A DNA stretch of 59,272 bases from contig CAMDDP010000014.1 in assembly GCA_945892775.1 (NCBI GenBank), positions 1-59,272 of the forward strand. The letters run 5' to 3'. Below the pieces are notes generated by a model. It saw only the letters and a list, made by a program, of their open reading frames with translations. It was not told the origin of the DNA and made no database searches. This DNA is from Chitinophaga pinensis. Lineage in GTDB: Bacteria; Bacteroidota; Bacteroidia; Chitinophagales; UBA10324. Below, in pieces: positions 1 through 9,798 of this stretch (position 1 is the first letter of the stretch; each line of letters begins with the position of its first letter). The translations under genes were made by a program, and so were the position numbers.

Positions 1-2
1 TT

Positions 3-47
3 ATTGAATATTTAATTAGTGCTAAAAAAATTTTAGAAGAACAATAA
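3..47 (+). CDS. C-terminal tail of an unidentified upstream gene (partial)
   Basis: The window opens inside an apparent reading frame of 14 codons (IEYLISAKKILEEQ) ending in TAA at 45-47. The composition (Glu/Lys/Leu amphipathic) looks like the end of a real helical protein, but the fragment is too short to name. The 231 bases that follow, up to lon, hold no other open frame that I can support and no clear promoter. Confidence 0.4.
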   Translation: MEYLISAKKILEEQ

Positions 48-278
48 AAAGGAATAGTAGTTTTTGACAAAGGATAATTTATTGTAGTTCGTGAATATTA
101 TAATCATCGTGTTTCTGCCCTACACTAAAAATACTTCCATTATTGTCCGATTAGTTGTTATGCTGTCATATTAGTAGGTTTTAATGTCGTGTATAACTTT
201 TTCCGAGTTCATTATTGTTGAATGGCTGTGCATTTGCTAATGTTGCATTCTGCATTTTTAAATAACTATAAATTATAA

Positions 279-2696
279 ATGAACGATTTTAAAAACTGGG
301 TCCTTCAAGGTGGTGGTGATGAAGAAGTAGATTTTTTACCCATCCTATCTATTGAAGAAGACAACGACACTAAAAATTTAGTAGTTCCTGATGTGTTACC
401 AATACTTCCACTTAGAAATACGGTGCTTTTCCCGGGTGTTGTACTGCCAATAACAGTTGGGCGCGATAAATCAATTAAGGCCGTTCGGGAGGCACACAGT
501 GGCGATAAGTTAATAGGGGTATTATCTCAATCAGATGGGAATATTGAAGAGCCACAATTCAAAGATTTAAATCAGGTAGGAACTGTTGCAAAAATTTTAA
601 AAATGCTTCGTATGCCCGATGGCAGCACGACTGTTATTTTACAGGGAAAATTAAGATTTAGTATTAAAGAATTAGTTTCAGAAGAACCGTTTTTTAAAGC
701 TGCAGTTGAGGTTTTAACAGAATCGCCTATTGCAATTGATAAAGAGTTTGAAGCAATCATCAGTTCTATAAAAGATATGGCTGGAAGTGTGATAAAACTT
801 TCACCAAATATTCCGACAGAAGCCAACATTATGTTGCGCAATATTGACTCGCCTAATTTTCTAATAAATTTTATTTCTTCTAACTTAAGTATTGAGTTAA
901 AAGAAAAGCAGCAAATACTGGAAACCAATGATTTAAAAGAAAGGGCGCAAATAGTTTTAAAACATTTGAACACCGAAATTCAAATGTTGGAATTAAAAAA
1001 TCAGATACAATCAAAAGTTAGAACTGATATAGAAAAACAACAGCGCGATTATTTTTTGCATCAGCAGATGAAAACCATTCAGGATGAATTGGGTGGCGAT
1101 TCAAATGATCAGGAAATAAAAAATCTAAAAGAGCGTGCTTCCAAAAAGAAATGGCCGAAGAATGCTTCCGAACAATTTGAAAAAGAAGTGGCAAAATTGG
1201 CTCGTATGAATCCTGCTGCTGCGGAGTACTCTGTTATTATTAATTACCTCGATTTGCTGTTAGAACTACCCTGGGAAACATTAACAGCAGATAATTTTAA
1301 TTTAAAAAATGCGGATAAAATTTTAGATGGTGACCATTACGGTTTAGAAAAAATTAAAGATCGCATTCTCGAATACCTAGCTGTATTAAAATTGAAGGGT
1401 GATATGAAATCGCCCATACTGTGTTTTGCGGGTCCTCCTGGAGTTGGAAAAACTTCGTTGGGCAAATCAATTGCAAAAGCGCTTGGTAGAAAATATATAC
1501 GCATGTCGCTCGGTGGTTTAAGAGATGAAGCGGAAATACGCGGGCATCGTAAAACCTATGTTGGTGCAATGCCCGGTAGAGTAGTGCAGATGTTAAAGAA
1601 ATCAGGTTCGAGCAATCCTGTTATAGTATTAGATGAAATTGATAAGGTAGGAAGCGATTTTCGTGGCGATCCATCTTCGGCATTATTGGAAGTTCTTGAC
1701 CCTGAACAAAACGCAACTTTCTACGATCAATATACTGAACTCGAACACGATTTAAGTAAAGTTTTATTTATTGCCACTGCAAATTCGCTCGCTACCATTC
1801 AGCCAGCCTTACGCGACCGCATGGAGATTATTGATATGAGTGGATATTCATTGGAAGAAAAAGTGGAGATTGCTATTCGTCATTTATTACCAAAACAATT
1901 TGAGGCACATGGTCTAAAATCCAATCAATTAATATTGGGGAAAGATGTGCTTAGAAAATTGGTAGAAGATTATACCCGAGAATCAGGTGTTCGTGACCTC
2001 GATAGAAAAATTGCATCAGTTATGCGTTGGTCGGCAAAGGAAATTGCAATGGGGAAAAAGAAGTTAGGCATTCTGACGGAAAAAGAAATAGAAAAAATTT
2101 TAGGTGCTCCCCGTTTTGATAATGAAATGTATAAGGAAGAAATTCCTGCTGGCGTGGCAGTTGGTTTAGCTTGGACCAGTGTAGGTGGTGAAATACTCTA
2201 CATTGAAACCTCACTAAGTAACGGAAAGGGAAATTTAAAACTCACTGGAAGCTTAGGTGAAGTGATGAAGGAATCTGTTTCAACGGCATTGAGCTATTTA
2301 AAATCACATTCAAAAATCTGGAATATTGACGAAGCTGTTTTCGATAAAACTGATATTCATGTGCATGTGCCCGAAGGTGCAATACCAAAAGATGGACCAT
2401 CAGCAGGCGTAACTATGCTTACGGCATTAACATCAGTATTTACAAAGCGAAGTGTGAAACCATTTCTCGCTATGACAGGTGAAATTACTTTGCGTGGAAA
2501 AGTTTTACCCGTTGGTGGTATTAAAGAAAAGATTCTTGCCGCTAAGCGTGCCGGTATGAAAGAGGTATTGCTTTGCAAGATGAATGAAAAAGATATTAAG
2601 GAAATAAAACCTGAATACATCAAAGGGTTAAAATTTCATTTTGTAAAAACAATGGATGAAGTTTTAAAAATTGCATTGATGAAGAAGGAGAAATAG
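279..2696 (+). CDS. lon: ATP-dependent Lon protease (endopeptidase La)
   Basis: Cytosolic AAA+ serine protease that degrades misfolded and regulatory proteins. An N-terminal LON substrate-binding domain occupies roughly residues 35-240 (it begins LPILPLRNTVLFPGVVLP). It is followed by a coiled linker and the ATPase domain with Walker A GPPGVGKT at 385-392 and Walker B VIVLDEIDKVG. The C-terminal protease domain has the Ser-Lys dyad: Ser708 in DGPSAG and Lys751 in GGIKEK, with the same 43-residue spacing as E. coli Ser679/Lys722. At 805 residues it is normal length for bacterial LonA, slightly extended at the N-terminus as is usual in Bacteroidota. It is a single-gene unit closed by a strong terminator at 2724-2757. 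I see no CIRCE or other heat-shock operator in the upstream region. Identification is secure. Confidence 0.98.
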   Translation: MNDFKNWVLQGGGDEEVDFLPILSIEEDNDTKNLVVPDVLPILPLRNTVLFPGVVLPITVGRDKSIKAVREAHSGDKLIGVLSQSDGNIEEPQFKDLNQVGTVAKILKMLRMPDGSTTVILQGKLRFSIKELVSEEPFFKAAVEVLTESPIAIDKEFEAIISSIKDMAGSVIKLSPNIPTEANIMLRNIDSPNFLINFISSNLSIELKEKQQILETNDLKERAQIVLKHLNTEIQMLELKNQIQSKVRTDIEKQQRDYFLHQQMKTIQDELGGDSNDQEIKNLKERASKKKWPKNASEQFEKEVAKLARMNPAAAEYSVIINYLDLLLELPWETLTADNFNLKNADKILDGDHYGLEKIKDRILEYLAVLKLKGDMKSPILCFAGPPGVGKTSLGKSIAKALGRKYIRMSLGGLRDEAEIRGHRKTYVGAMPGRVVQMLKKSGSSNPVIVLDEIDKVGSDFRGDPSSALLEVLDPEQNATFYDQYTELEHDLSKVLFIATANSLATIQPALRDRMEIIDMSGYSLEEKVEIAIRHLLPKQFEAHGLKSNQLILGKDVLRKLVEDYTRESGVRDLDRKIASVMRWSAKEIAMGKKKLGILTEKEIEKILGAPRFDNEMYKEEIPAGVAVGLAWTSVGGEILYIETSLSNGKGNLKLTGSLGEVMKESVSTALSYLKSHSKIWNIDEAVFDKTDIHVHVPEGAIPKDGPSAGVTMLTALTSVFTKRSVKPFLAMTGEITLRGKVLPVGGIKEKILAAKRAGMKEVLLCKMNEKDIKEIKPEYIKGLKFHFVKTMDEVLKIALMKKEK

Positions 2697-2723
2697 CATT
2701 CTTCAGTTTAATTGGATTTAATA

Positions 2724-2757
2724 AAAAAGTCAGACTTCATGTCTGACTTTTTTTATT
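2724..2757 (+). terminator. Rho-independent terminator of lon
   Basis: A perfect 12-bp stem (left arm 2724-2735, right arm from 2741) with a 5-nt TTCAT loop is followed by a T-run. It lies about 27 bases after the lon stop. Confidence 0.9.
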
Positions 2758-2786
2758 TTCACCCTCACAAACTTTAAAATTAAAAC

Positions 2787-4610
2787 ATGATTAAAAACAT
2801 CCTGGTCATTCTCTCCCTCTCTTTAGTAGTACTTGCTTCTTGTAATTCATCAGCCACGCATGATGATGTAACAAAACAGGTCGATTCTTTTCTTGCCTCT
2901 TACAATACAGAGTTTCAGAAATTGCTGATTGCCTCTAATGAAGGACAGTGGTTGTTGAACACACATATTGTTGAAGGTGATACCATCACTTCAAAAATGG
3001 CTGCAGAAGCCGATGAAGCATTTGCAAAATATACCGGCAGCAAAGAGGTAATTGAAAAAGTGAAAAAATTTATGGAAAGTAAAGACCAGTTATCTGACAT
3101 ACAGATTCGTCAGCTGAATTCAATTTTATTCACTGCTGGCAATACCCCTGAGACTGCTGGTGATGTGGTGAAACAGAGAATTGCATCTCAGAATAAACAA
3201 ACCGAAATGATGTATGGCTTTAAGTTTATGATAAATGGTAAAGAGGTAACTCCGAACAACATTCAGGATATTCTTTCAAACTCCACAAACATGAAGGAGC
3301 GCAATGATGCCTGGACCGCTTCAAAAGAAGTAGGAAGGGTTTTAAAAGATGGGTTAACCAATCTTCGTGACTTACGCAATAAAAGTGTGCAGGCACTTGA
3401 TTACCAAGATTTCTTTCAGTACCAGGCAAGTGAGTATGGTTACAGCACTGATGATTTGATTGGAGTTACAAGAGGGATGATGAAAGATGTGTGGCCGTTG
3501 TATCGCGAGTTGCATACTTGGGCTCGTTACGAACTTGCAAAAAAATACAAACAACCTGTACCTGATTATATTCCAGCTGATTGGTTACCGAATCGTTGGG
3601 GGCAAGACTGGACTTCATTGGTAAATGTTGAAGGTTTAGATATTGATCCATACTTAAAAGAAAAAGGAGCAGAGTGGATTGTGAAAAAAGGAGAGGAGTA
3701 CTATATGAGTTTGGGCTTCGGTACTTTGCCACAAACTTTTTACGATAAGTCATCATTGTATCCGGTTGCTCCAGATGCAGGTTACAAGAAGAACACACAT
3801 GCATCTGCCTGGCACATTGATAACAACAAGGATGTTCGGTCGCTCATGAGCATTGAACCAAATTCTGAATGGTGGGGAACTGTGTTGCACGAGTTAGGTC
3901 ATATATATTATTACCAGACCTACAGTACTCCTGAAGTGCCAATGATATTGCGCACCGGAGCAAATCGTGCTTATCACGAGGCTATGGGTTCCATGATGGG
4001 ATTAGCATCGTTTCAAAAACCTTTCTTAGCTGGTTTAGGAATGGTGGATGCAAATGTTAAGACAAACGATACTATGCTGATGTTAAAAGAAGCATTGGAT
4101 TATATTGTTCATATTCCTTGGGGAAGTGGAGTGATGACAGAATTTGAATACAATTTATATTCTAAAAATATACCGGAGAATCAATTTAATACTGAGTGGT
4201 GGGATTTGGTAAAAAGATACCAAGGAATAGTTCCGCCTTCAACTCGTGGCGAAGAGTATTGCGATGCAGCAACAAAGACTCATATTAATGACGATGCTGC
4301 GCAGTATTATGATTACAGTATGAGTAATGTGTTATTGTTTCAATGGCATGTTTACATAGCTAAAAATATTTTGCATCAGGAACCAAATGCAACAAACTAT
4401 TGGGGAAACAAAGAAGTTGGAAATTTTATAAAAAAATTAATGTTGCCTGGGGCAAGTGTCGATTGGAAAGCACACATGAAAAATTGTGTGGGAGCAGATA
4501 TGAGTGCGCAACCAATGATTGAATACTTCGGGCCATTAATGGCTTACCTCAAAAAAGTAAATGCCGGAAGAACCTGTACTTTACCCATTCAACCAGACTT
4601 TGCCAAATAA
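2787..4610 (+). CDS. M2 family (ACE-like) dipeptidyl carboxypeptidase, lipoprotein
   Basis: Zinc metallopeptidase of the angiotensin-converting-enzyme family, expected to release C-terminal dipeptides from peptides in the periplasm. The N-terminus is a lipoprotein signal with a lipobox ending LAS-Cys19. The zinc site is HELGH at 368-372, with the downstream glutamate ligand Glu398 in YHEAMG. The flanking sequence (HASAW at 338-342 and LRTGAN at 388-393) follows the ACE pattern closely. The 607-residue length matches a single-domain ACE homologue. The gene stands alone between two terminators. Its role in peptide scavenging is inferred from the family and from co-occurrence with other secreted peptidases in the window (M16, S9). 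Confidence 0.95.
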   Translation: MIKNILVILSLSLVVLASCNSSATHDDVTKQVDSFLASYNTEFQKLLIASNEGQWLLNTHIVEGDTITSKMAAEADEAFAKYTGSKEVIEKVKKFMESKDQLSDIQIRQLNSILFTAGNTPETAGDVVKQRIASQNKQTEMMYGFKFMINGKEVTPNNIQDILSNSTNMKERNDAWTASKEVGRVLKDGLTNLRDLRNKSVQALDYQDFFQYQASEYGYSTDDLIGVTRGMMKDVWPLYRELHTWARYELAKKYKQPVPDYIPADWLPNRWGQDWTSLVNVEGLDIDPYLKEKGAEWIVKKGEEYYMSLGFGTLPQTFYDKSSLYPVAPDAGYKKNTHASAWHIDNNKDVRSLMSIEPNSEWWGTVLHELGHIYYYQTYSTPEVPMILRTGANRAYHEAMGSMMGLASFQKPFLAGLGMVDANVKTNDTMLMLKEALDYIVHIPWGSGVMTEFEYNLYSKNIPENQFNTEWWDLVKRYQGIVPPSTRGEEYCDAATKTHINDDAAQYYDYSMSNVLLFQWHVYIAKNILHQEPNATNYWGNKEVGNFIKKLMLPGASVDWKAHMKNCVGADMSAQPMIEYFGPLMAYLKKVNAGRTCTLPIQPDFAK

Positions 4611-4632
4611 TTTAACAGTTTTTTATGAATTG

Positions 4633-4671
4633 ATATGGAGAATTACATTGGTAATTCTCCATATTTTTTAA
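4633..4671 (+). terminator. Rho-independent terminator of the M2 peptidase gene
   Basis: A perfect 14-bp stem (4633-4646 with 4651-4664) closes a 4-nt ATTG loop and is followed by TTTTTTA. The 3' end of the convergent trmH begins 12 bases later. The minus-strand side lacks a good T-run, so it mainly serves the plus-strand gene. Confidence 0.9.
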
Positions 4672-4682
4672 AAGGTTTAATA

Positions 4683-5264
4683 TTACTTCTCACACCACTT
4701 TTTATATTCTTCATTCAATTCAGAATCATTTAACATAGGTGAATTGTATTTGTTTGAATTGGTTCTTTGTCGAAATGCTTCATATAAACTAACGGCGCAG
4801 GCAACTGAAATATTTAAACTTTCAATCATTCCAACTTGTGGAATCAGAAAATTTCCATTGCATAATGCAATTAACTCATTTGAAATTCCATCGTGTTCGT
4901 TGCCAAAAACAAGTGCGGTTGATTCCACTAAATTTAAATCATACAAGCTCTTTGATTGTTCAGTCAGTTTGGTTCCAAAAATATTCTTGTATTTTTTTTG
5001 AACTTCGGTCATACATTCCTTAACTGAAAAGAACCAATGAATATCAATCCACTTACTTGCGCTTGAAGAGCTTTTTTTTCCAAGTTTTGTATATGGCTTT
5101 TCAATTGTTTGAATGATATAAACTTCTTTTACTCCTACAGAATCACAAGTGCGCAACACAGCGCTAATGTTATGTGGATCATTCACATTTTCAAATACAA
5201 CTGTTAAATCGGATTGCCGATTCGCAATTACTCTTTTGAATTTATTTTCTCGCTCAGGAGTCAT
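4683..5264 (-). CDS. trmH: TrmH-type SpoU rRNA/tRNA 2'-O-ribose methyltransferase
   Basis: SAM-dependent SPOUT-fold methyltransferase. It most likely forms Gm18 in tRNA, because the N-terminus (an Arg/Gln-rich lead-in, then VVFENVNDPHNISAVLRTCD) matches TrmH rather than the RlmB subgroup. The three SpoU motifs are visible: motif 1 with NISAVLRTCD, motif 2 FGNEHDGIS, and the knot-forming motif 3 IPQVGMIESLNISVACAVSLYE, which contributes the SAM pocket. At 193 residues it is somewhat shorter than E. coli TrmH (about 229), lacking part of the C-terminal extension. It is convergent with the M2 peptidase. The exact target base is inferred; another SpoU specificity is possible. Confidence 0.88.
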   Translation of the reverse strand: MTPERENKFKRVIANRQSDLTVVFENVNDPHNISAVLRTCDSVGVKEVYIIQTIEKPYTKLGKKSSSSASKWIDIHWFFSVKECMTEVQKKYKNIFGTKLTEQSKSLYDLNLVESTALVFGNEHDGISNELIALCNGNFLIPQVGMIESLNISVACAVSLYEAFRQRTNSNKYNSPMLNDSELNEEYKKWCEK

Positions 5265-5394
5265 TTTGTTGAATGATAAATTAAAGTGTAAAAATGAAAA
5301 ATCATTCTCGCATATAACAGTTTGTACAATAAATATATTTTCTGTTTAAAAACAACTTTCAATATTAAGTAAAGAAAAAATATTTTACACTTTA

Positions 5395-6273
5395 ATGAAA
5401 CAATCAAATTATGCTTCGCGCGGAAAAATCGTTTTAGATTTTTTACTTATTGGTATTGGAATATTATTGGCTTCAGTAGGATTAAAAGGATTTATACTTC
5501 CTAATCATTTTACCGATGGTGGAATAACAGGTGTTTCTATTTTATCATCATTGGTCAGTAACACCTCTGTTTCCGTTTGGATAGTTCTTTTTAATATCCC
5601 TTTTGTAATTATGGGTTATCGACAAATTAGCTGGGCGTTTGCATTAAAATCTGCTATTGGCATTTTAGGATTGGCAATTGCATTGTTATTTATTCAAGTT
5701 CCTGTCATAACAAATGATAAATTGTTGATTGCGGTATTTGGTGGTTTTTTTCTTGGTGCTGGAATTGGGTTTGCCATTCGTGGTGGTGGTGTATTAGATG
5801 GAACCGAAGTATTAGCATTGGCATTAAGCAAGCGGTTTTCTTTTTCAATTGGTGATATTATATTAGTTATTAATTTATTTATTTTTTCTTTTGCTGCAGT
5901 TACATTGGGGTTAGAAGCCGCTTTGTACTCAGGGCTAACTTATTTAGCAGCTAGTAAAACAATTGATTTTATAGTTCAGGGAATTGAAGAGTACAACAGT
6001 GTTATGGTCATTTCGCCAAAGCATGAGGAAATCAGGCGTGGAGTTATAGAGGTGATGGGACGAGGGGTAACCATTATAAAAGGAGAAAGAGGGTTTGGGT
6101 TACATGGCGACCCTGGAACAGATTTGAAAATTGTTTATTGTATTCTTACTCGGTTAGAAATTCCCAAGTTGAAAGCAATCATTCACAAACTAGACCCTGA
6201 TGCATTTTTAGTTATACAAACTGTTAATGAAGTGCGAGGCGGTATGGTGAAGAAGCGATCTTTTCATCATTAA
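5395..6273 (+). CDS. YitT family membrane protein (DUF161 plus DUF2179)
   Basis: Integral inner-membrane protein with five to six hydrophobic segments in residues 10-195. These include the conserved region near LPNHFTDGGITGVSIL and the glycine-rich stretch AIRGGGVLDGTE typical of YitT proteins. The C-terminal 85 residues form the soluble DUF2179 (ACT-like) domain with the characteristic RGVTIIKGERGF and DPDAFLVIQTVNEVRG. At 292 residues it is typical for the family. The molecular function is unknown; a transporter or sensor role is only guessed in the literature. It shares a bidirectional terminator with the M16 peptidase gene that faces it. Confidence 0.92.
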   Translation: MKQSNYASRGKIVLDFLLIGIGILLASVGLKGFILPNHFTDGGITGVSILSSLVSNTSVSVWIVLFNIPFVIMGYRQISWAFALKSAIGILGLAIALLFIQVPVITNDKLLIAVFGGFFLGAGIGFAIRGGGVLDGTEVLALALSKRFSFSIGDIILVINLFIFSFAAVTLGLEAALYSGLTYLAASKTIDFIVQGIEEYNSVMVISPKHEEIRRGVIEVMGRGVTIIKGERGFGLHGDPGTDLKIVYCILTRLEIPKLKAIIHKLDPDAFLVIQTVNEVRGGMVKKRSFHH

Positions 6274-6275
6274 AT

Positions 6276-6317
6276 AAAAACAGGCGACACTTTTCAGTAT
6301 CGCCTGATCTACATTTT
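6276..6317. terminator. Bidirectional terminator between yitT-like and M16 genes
   Basis: The stem CAGGCGA (6281-6287) pairs with TCGCCTG (6300-6306), extended inward by three further pairs across one mismatch, with a TTTC loop. An A-run on the left and a T-run on the right let it work for both convergent genes. Confidence 0.8.
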
Positions 6318-6328
6318 TTTATTTCAAA

Positions 6329-9130
6329 CTATTTTTCAGGAACTAAAACAACTTTTCCGAAATTTTTATCATCGAAATGTTTTGCAGCTAGTCGTTTGAA
6401 ATCATCACTTTTCAGTGCGCCGATTTGTGTATCGTAATTTTTTATTTCCGATACTTTTTCTTTGTCTTTTAATGAAGCTACAATCAGATTTAGCCAGAAG
6501 CGATTTTCTTTCATTGCAGCTTCGCGCTCTTTTAACATCAGCTCTTTTACTTTCAGCAGATTTTTATCGTCGCAACCATTAGCAATAATTTCTGCTATTA
6601 CTTTTTTAGCTGCACCAATTAATGTATCTACATTTTCAGGAGAGCAACTGAAATAGATAATCATTCTGCATTGTGACTTTGGATAATGAACCATTTGCGG
6701 TGAGGCTGAAACGCCATATACACCACTCATGTCCTCACGAAGTGATTCACGCAATTTGATATTTAATAATTTCATGAAAGCATTCAGCTCATTCCTGTTA
6801 TAACGAGTATATTCAAAAGGACTCAGGTAAAGCATGGCAACAGTGCTTTTTGGCTCAGTGCCTTTATATACTTTTTTATCAAAGTTACCGGCCATCCACT
6901 TGATGTTGTTATCCTTATAAGTTTCAGTTTTTCCTTTTGATGGAATGCCGCCAATGTATTTTTCAACCAGTGGTTTCAATGCATCAGCAGTTACACTTCC
7001 AACAAAAACAAAAGTGAAATCGGCAGGATCAGCAAATCGCTCACGGTAAATTGAATAAGCTTTCGAAAGATTTATTTCATTTAACACCTGCTCATTCATT
7101 GGCTTGTAACGACTGTTATAAGAATACATTATTGATGTTAGAGAATCAGAAAACACTTCACTCGGGTCATTGTTTTTATTCTGCAATTGAGTACTCATTT
7201 GAGAAAGTACTGAATTAAATGCAGTTGAATCTTTTCGAACACCTGTAAAATACAAATTAGTAAACTGCAATAAATTTTCTAAATCTTTAACTGAACAACT
7301 TCCATCTAATCCTTCAGTCAATTCTCCAATATTTGGATTTATGCTCAAAATCATATTGCTTACATGCTTTCTGAGTTCTACATGGTCGTAGTTACCTAAG
7401 CCGGAATTATCAATAATCACATCAGCATTACTGGCTGAAATAAAATCAGCATCAGAATAAAGAGAGGTTCCTCCCCAGCTATATGCATTAAAAAGAATCT
7501 GGTCGTTTTTAAAATCAGTTTGTTTAAAAACAACCTTTGCCCCGTTACTTAATGCCCAGGAAGTAATGCCATTCTCTGCATCTGTTGTTTCCTTCGTTAC
7601 TTTTCCTGGAACCAGGGTTGTATTTGTTAATGGCTTATCAGAAATCTTATCTGTGTATTTAGTTAATGTGGTTCCATTTACAGTTTTGAAAATACTTTTA
7701 ATTGCTTCATCAGTTGGTACTGACACACCTTCTTTTTCAGGAGCTGTAACAACAATCACACAGTTTTTTCCATCAGTAATCCAGGAAGAAATTAGTTTAT
7801 TTACTTCGTTTAAGGTTATGCCAGGCATAAGCTCTTTTGCAATATTGAATTCCCATTCAATACCTGGAATAGGTTCCTGTTCTAAAAAATTACTTACATA
7901 TTCCCTTACTAAAGATTTTGATTCTGTCTTGTCTTTTTCATTGAACATTGTTTCATAACTTCTGATTACTGATTGCTTTGCGCGATCTAATTCTGTTGAT
8001 GTATAACCAAAGTCTTTCACTCTTTTAATTTCTGTTAATAAAGTTGAAAGTCCTTTCTCTATTCCTCCGTCAGGAACAACACAGTAGCCAGCAAAGGCGT
8101 TTTTTGCTCTTACTAAACTGGAAAAATCTGATCCTGCAAATGTGAATGGAGGGGTATTTTGTTGCAATAATTCGTTATAACGATCATTCAGCATACTGGT
8201 TGCTAAATTGGAAATCATACTGTTTCTGTAATCATTTATAGTTTTTGAATCAGGAACTGGTTGTTTGTAATAAACCTGAATTAAGCTATATGAAGCTTCC
8301 TTATCTGTACAAACTGATACCTTTAAATCATTGTGGTCTGGTACGGTTGAAATAGCGCGTGGCTTCTCAATCGAAGGATTTTGCACTTCAGCAAAGTAGC
8401 TTTTTATCAGGCTTTCAATATAGTTTATATCAATATCACCAACTACAACAATGGCCATTAAATCAGGACGATACCATGTTTTGTAAAAACTTCTAATAGT
8501 ATCATAAGGTGCCCCTTCAATAATTTCTTTAGTACCAATTGGAAGCCTGTCAGCATATCGTGAGCCATTAAACATTACGGGAAAATATTTTCTCCTCATT
8601 CTTTCATCAGCACCCTGCCCTAATCTCCATTCTTCAATAACAACTCCGCGCTCCTTATCAATTTCACTTGATTCTAAAGAAACTAAGTGAGACCAATCAC
8701 TTAAAACCTGAAATCCTTTAAGAAATATTTTTTCAGTATCGGTTGGTAATTGAAGCATATAAACTGTTTCATCAAAACTGGTATAGGCATTCAAATCTGC
8801 ACCGAACCTGGTTCCAATTGATTCTAAATAATCTACCAATTCACTTTTCTTGAAATTTTGTGTTCCATTGAAACACATATGTTCTAATAAGTGAGCAAGC
8901 CCTAGCTGATTATCAGTTTCCATCATAGATCCGGCATTAACCACCAAACGCAATTCGCAACGATGTTCTGGTTTTACATTTTTTTTTATGTAGTAGGTCA
9001 TTCCATTCGGGAGTTTTCCGATTTTCACATTAGAATCAATTGGAACAGTACTATTTAAATCAGCAGTTTGTGCCTGAAGTAATAGTGGAAATAATAGAAT
9101 GCTTAGAATTTTAATAATTGATTTGCTCAT
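6329..9130 (-). CDS. M16 family zinc metallopeptidase (pitrilysin-like), exported
   Basis: Inverzincin peptidase with a Sec signal peptide (about residues 1-20, ending LLLQAQ). The N-terminal M16 domain has the inverted zinc motif HLLEH at His80-Glu83-His84 and the downstream acidic ligand region ERGVVIEEW. An inactive-type C-terminal M16 half completes the usual two-domain clam shell of about 930 residues. Expected role: degradation of short peptides in the periplasm or at the outer membrane. The gene is monocistronic. A promoter-like TATTTTCG lies 20 bases before the ATG, and the gene ends at a shared terminator. Family assignment is firm; the substrate is unknown. Confidence 0.95.
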   Translation of the reverse strand: MSKSIIKILSILLFPLLLQAQTADLNSTVPIDSNVKIGKLPNGMTYYIKKNVKPEHRCELRLVVNAGSMMETDNQLGLAHLLEHMCFNGTQNFKKSELVDYLESIGTRFGADLNAYTSFDETVYMLQLPTDTEKIFLKGFQVLSDWSHLVSLESSEIDKERGVVIEEWRLGQGADERMRRKYFPVMFNGSRYADRLPIGTKEIIEGAPYDTIRSFYKTWYRPDLMAIVVVGDIDINYIESLIKSYFAEVQNPSIEKPRAISTVPDHNDLKVSVCTDKEASYSLIQVYYKQPVPDSKTINDYRNSMISNLATSMLNDRYNELLQQNTPPFTFAGSDFSSLVRAKNAFAGYCVVPDGGIEKGLSTLLTEIKRVKDFGYTSTELDRAKQSVIRSYETMFNEKDKTESKSLVREYVSNFLEQEPIPGIEWEFNIAKELMPGITLNEVNKLISSWITDGKNCVIVVTAPEKEGVSVPTDEAIKSIFKTVNGTTLTKYTDKISDKPLTNTTLVPGKVTKETTDAENGITSWALSNGAKVVFKQTDFKNDQILFNAYSWGGTSLYSDADFISASNADVIIDNSGLGNYDHVELRKHVSNMILSINPNIGELTEGLDGSCSVKDLENLLQFTNLYFTGVRKDSTAFNSVLSQMSTQLQNKNNDPSEVFSDSLTSIMYSYNSRYKPMNEQVLNEINLSKAYSIYRERFADPADFTFVFVGSVTADALKPLVEKYIGGIPSKGKTETYKDNNIKWMAGNFDKKVYKGTEPKSTVAMLYLSPFEYTRYNRNELNAFMKLLNIKLRESLREDMSGVYGVSASPQMVHYPKSQCRMIIYFSCSPENVDTLIGAAKKVIAEIIANGCDDKNLLKVKELMLKEREAAMKENRFWLNLIVASLKDKEKVSEIKNYDTQIGALKSDDFKRLAAKHFDDKNFGKVVLVPEK

Positions 9131-9150
9131 CTTCTTTTTTTTAAGGGAAA

Positions 9151-9181
9151 CGAAAATAATAATATCTATTAGAGTTACAAT
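9151..9181 (-). promoter_or_regulatory. Candidate promoter of the M16 peptidase gene
   Basis: On the minus strand a TATTTTCG box (9158 to 9151) resembles the Bacteroidota -7 element TAnnTTTG with one change. A TTG-containing element about 19 bases further upstream stands in the -33 position. The leader would be about 13-15 nt long. Confidence 0.4.
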
Positions 9182-9309
9182 AAAATATAAAATGAAATTT
9201 GATTGTTTTAGGAAAACTAATTGCTGAAGATTTCTGAAATAAATATTTTGAAAATTAATCTGAACAACTTTTATATAACTGTTGCGAAATCATTTATAGA
9301 ATTGTGGTA

Positions 9310-9741
9310 ATGAAAAAGCAAATATTAACTCCTGAATACCGTGTTTTTTATAAATTAAAAAATAAAAAAAGCAAAATTGAAGGGACAGGTGCCTATGCAT
9401 TGAGAGAAATTCCAGCCAGAAAAAAAATTGGAGATCTTGGTGGTGTAATTATTACAGAACGCGAAGCTATAAAAAGACGAAGGAATGTAAAGCAAATTGC
9501 AATGGTTGATTTAGAAGATAATTTGGTTTTAGATGCATCAGTGAATCCTAATGAATTACGATACATTAATCATTGCTGCGAACCCAATAGTTATATAAGA
9601 GTTGCAAAAAGCAGAGTTGAATTTTATTCTCTCAGAAAAATAAAAGTTGGTGAGGAACTCAGTGCTGATTATGGTGAAACACATCACCATGGGTCATTAC
9701 CCTGTCGTTGTGGGGCTAAAAAATGCAGGGGTTTTATTTGA
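9310..9741 (+). CDS. SET-domain protein lysine methyltransferase with post-SET motif
   Basis: Small SET-domain protein of 143 residues from the ATG at 9310 (an in-frame GTG lies six bases earlier, giving 145). The SAM-binding GTGAYA (25-30), the pseudoknot signature NHCCEPN (87-93) and the GEELSADYG (114-122) with catalytic-type Tyr121 are all present. The C-terminus ends with a post-SET pattern CRCGAKKC (Cys132, Cys134, Cys139), which together with Cys90 could form the zinc site seen in eukaryotic SET enzymes. There is no regulatory domain beyond SET. It is expected to be cytosolic. The substrate is unknown; a lysine-rich SWIB/H1-like protein is encoded 3.2 kb downstream. It is probably transcribed alone. 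Domain call is secure; protein-methylating activity is inferred. Confidence 0.9.
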   Translation: MKKQILTPEYRVFYKLKNKKSKIEGTGAYALREIPARKKIGDLGGVIITEREAIKRRRNVKQIAMVDLEDNLVLDASVNPNELRYINHCCEPNSYIRVAKSRVEFYSLRKIKVGEELSADYGETHHHGSLPCRCGAKKCRGFI

Positions 9742-9798
9742 TTACAAATTATTCTATTCATAAAGATTAAAACATTTTCAAATCACTATTTTTGCCAC

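Noticed and set aside
9304-9309. GTG start for the SET protein.
   Set aside because: The ATG six bases later is a stronger start and loses nothing of the domain; the difference is only two residues.
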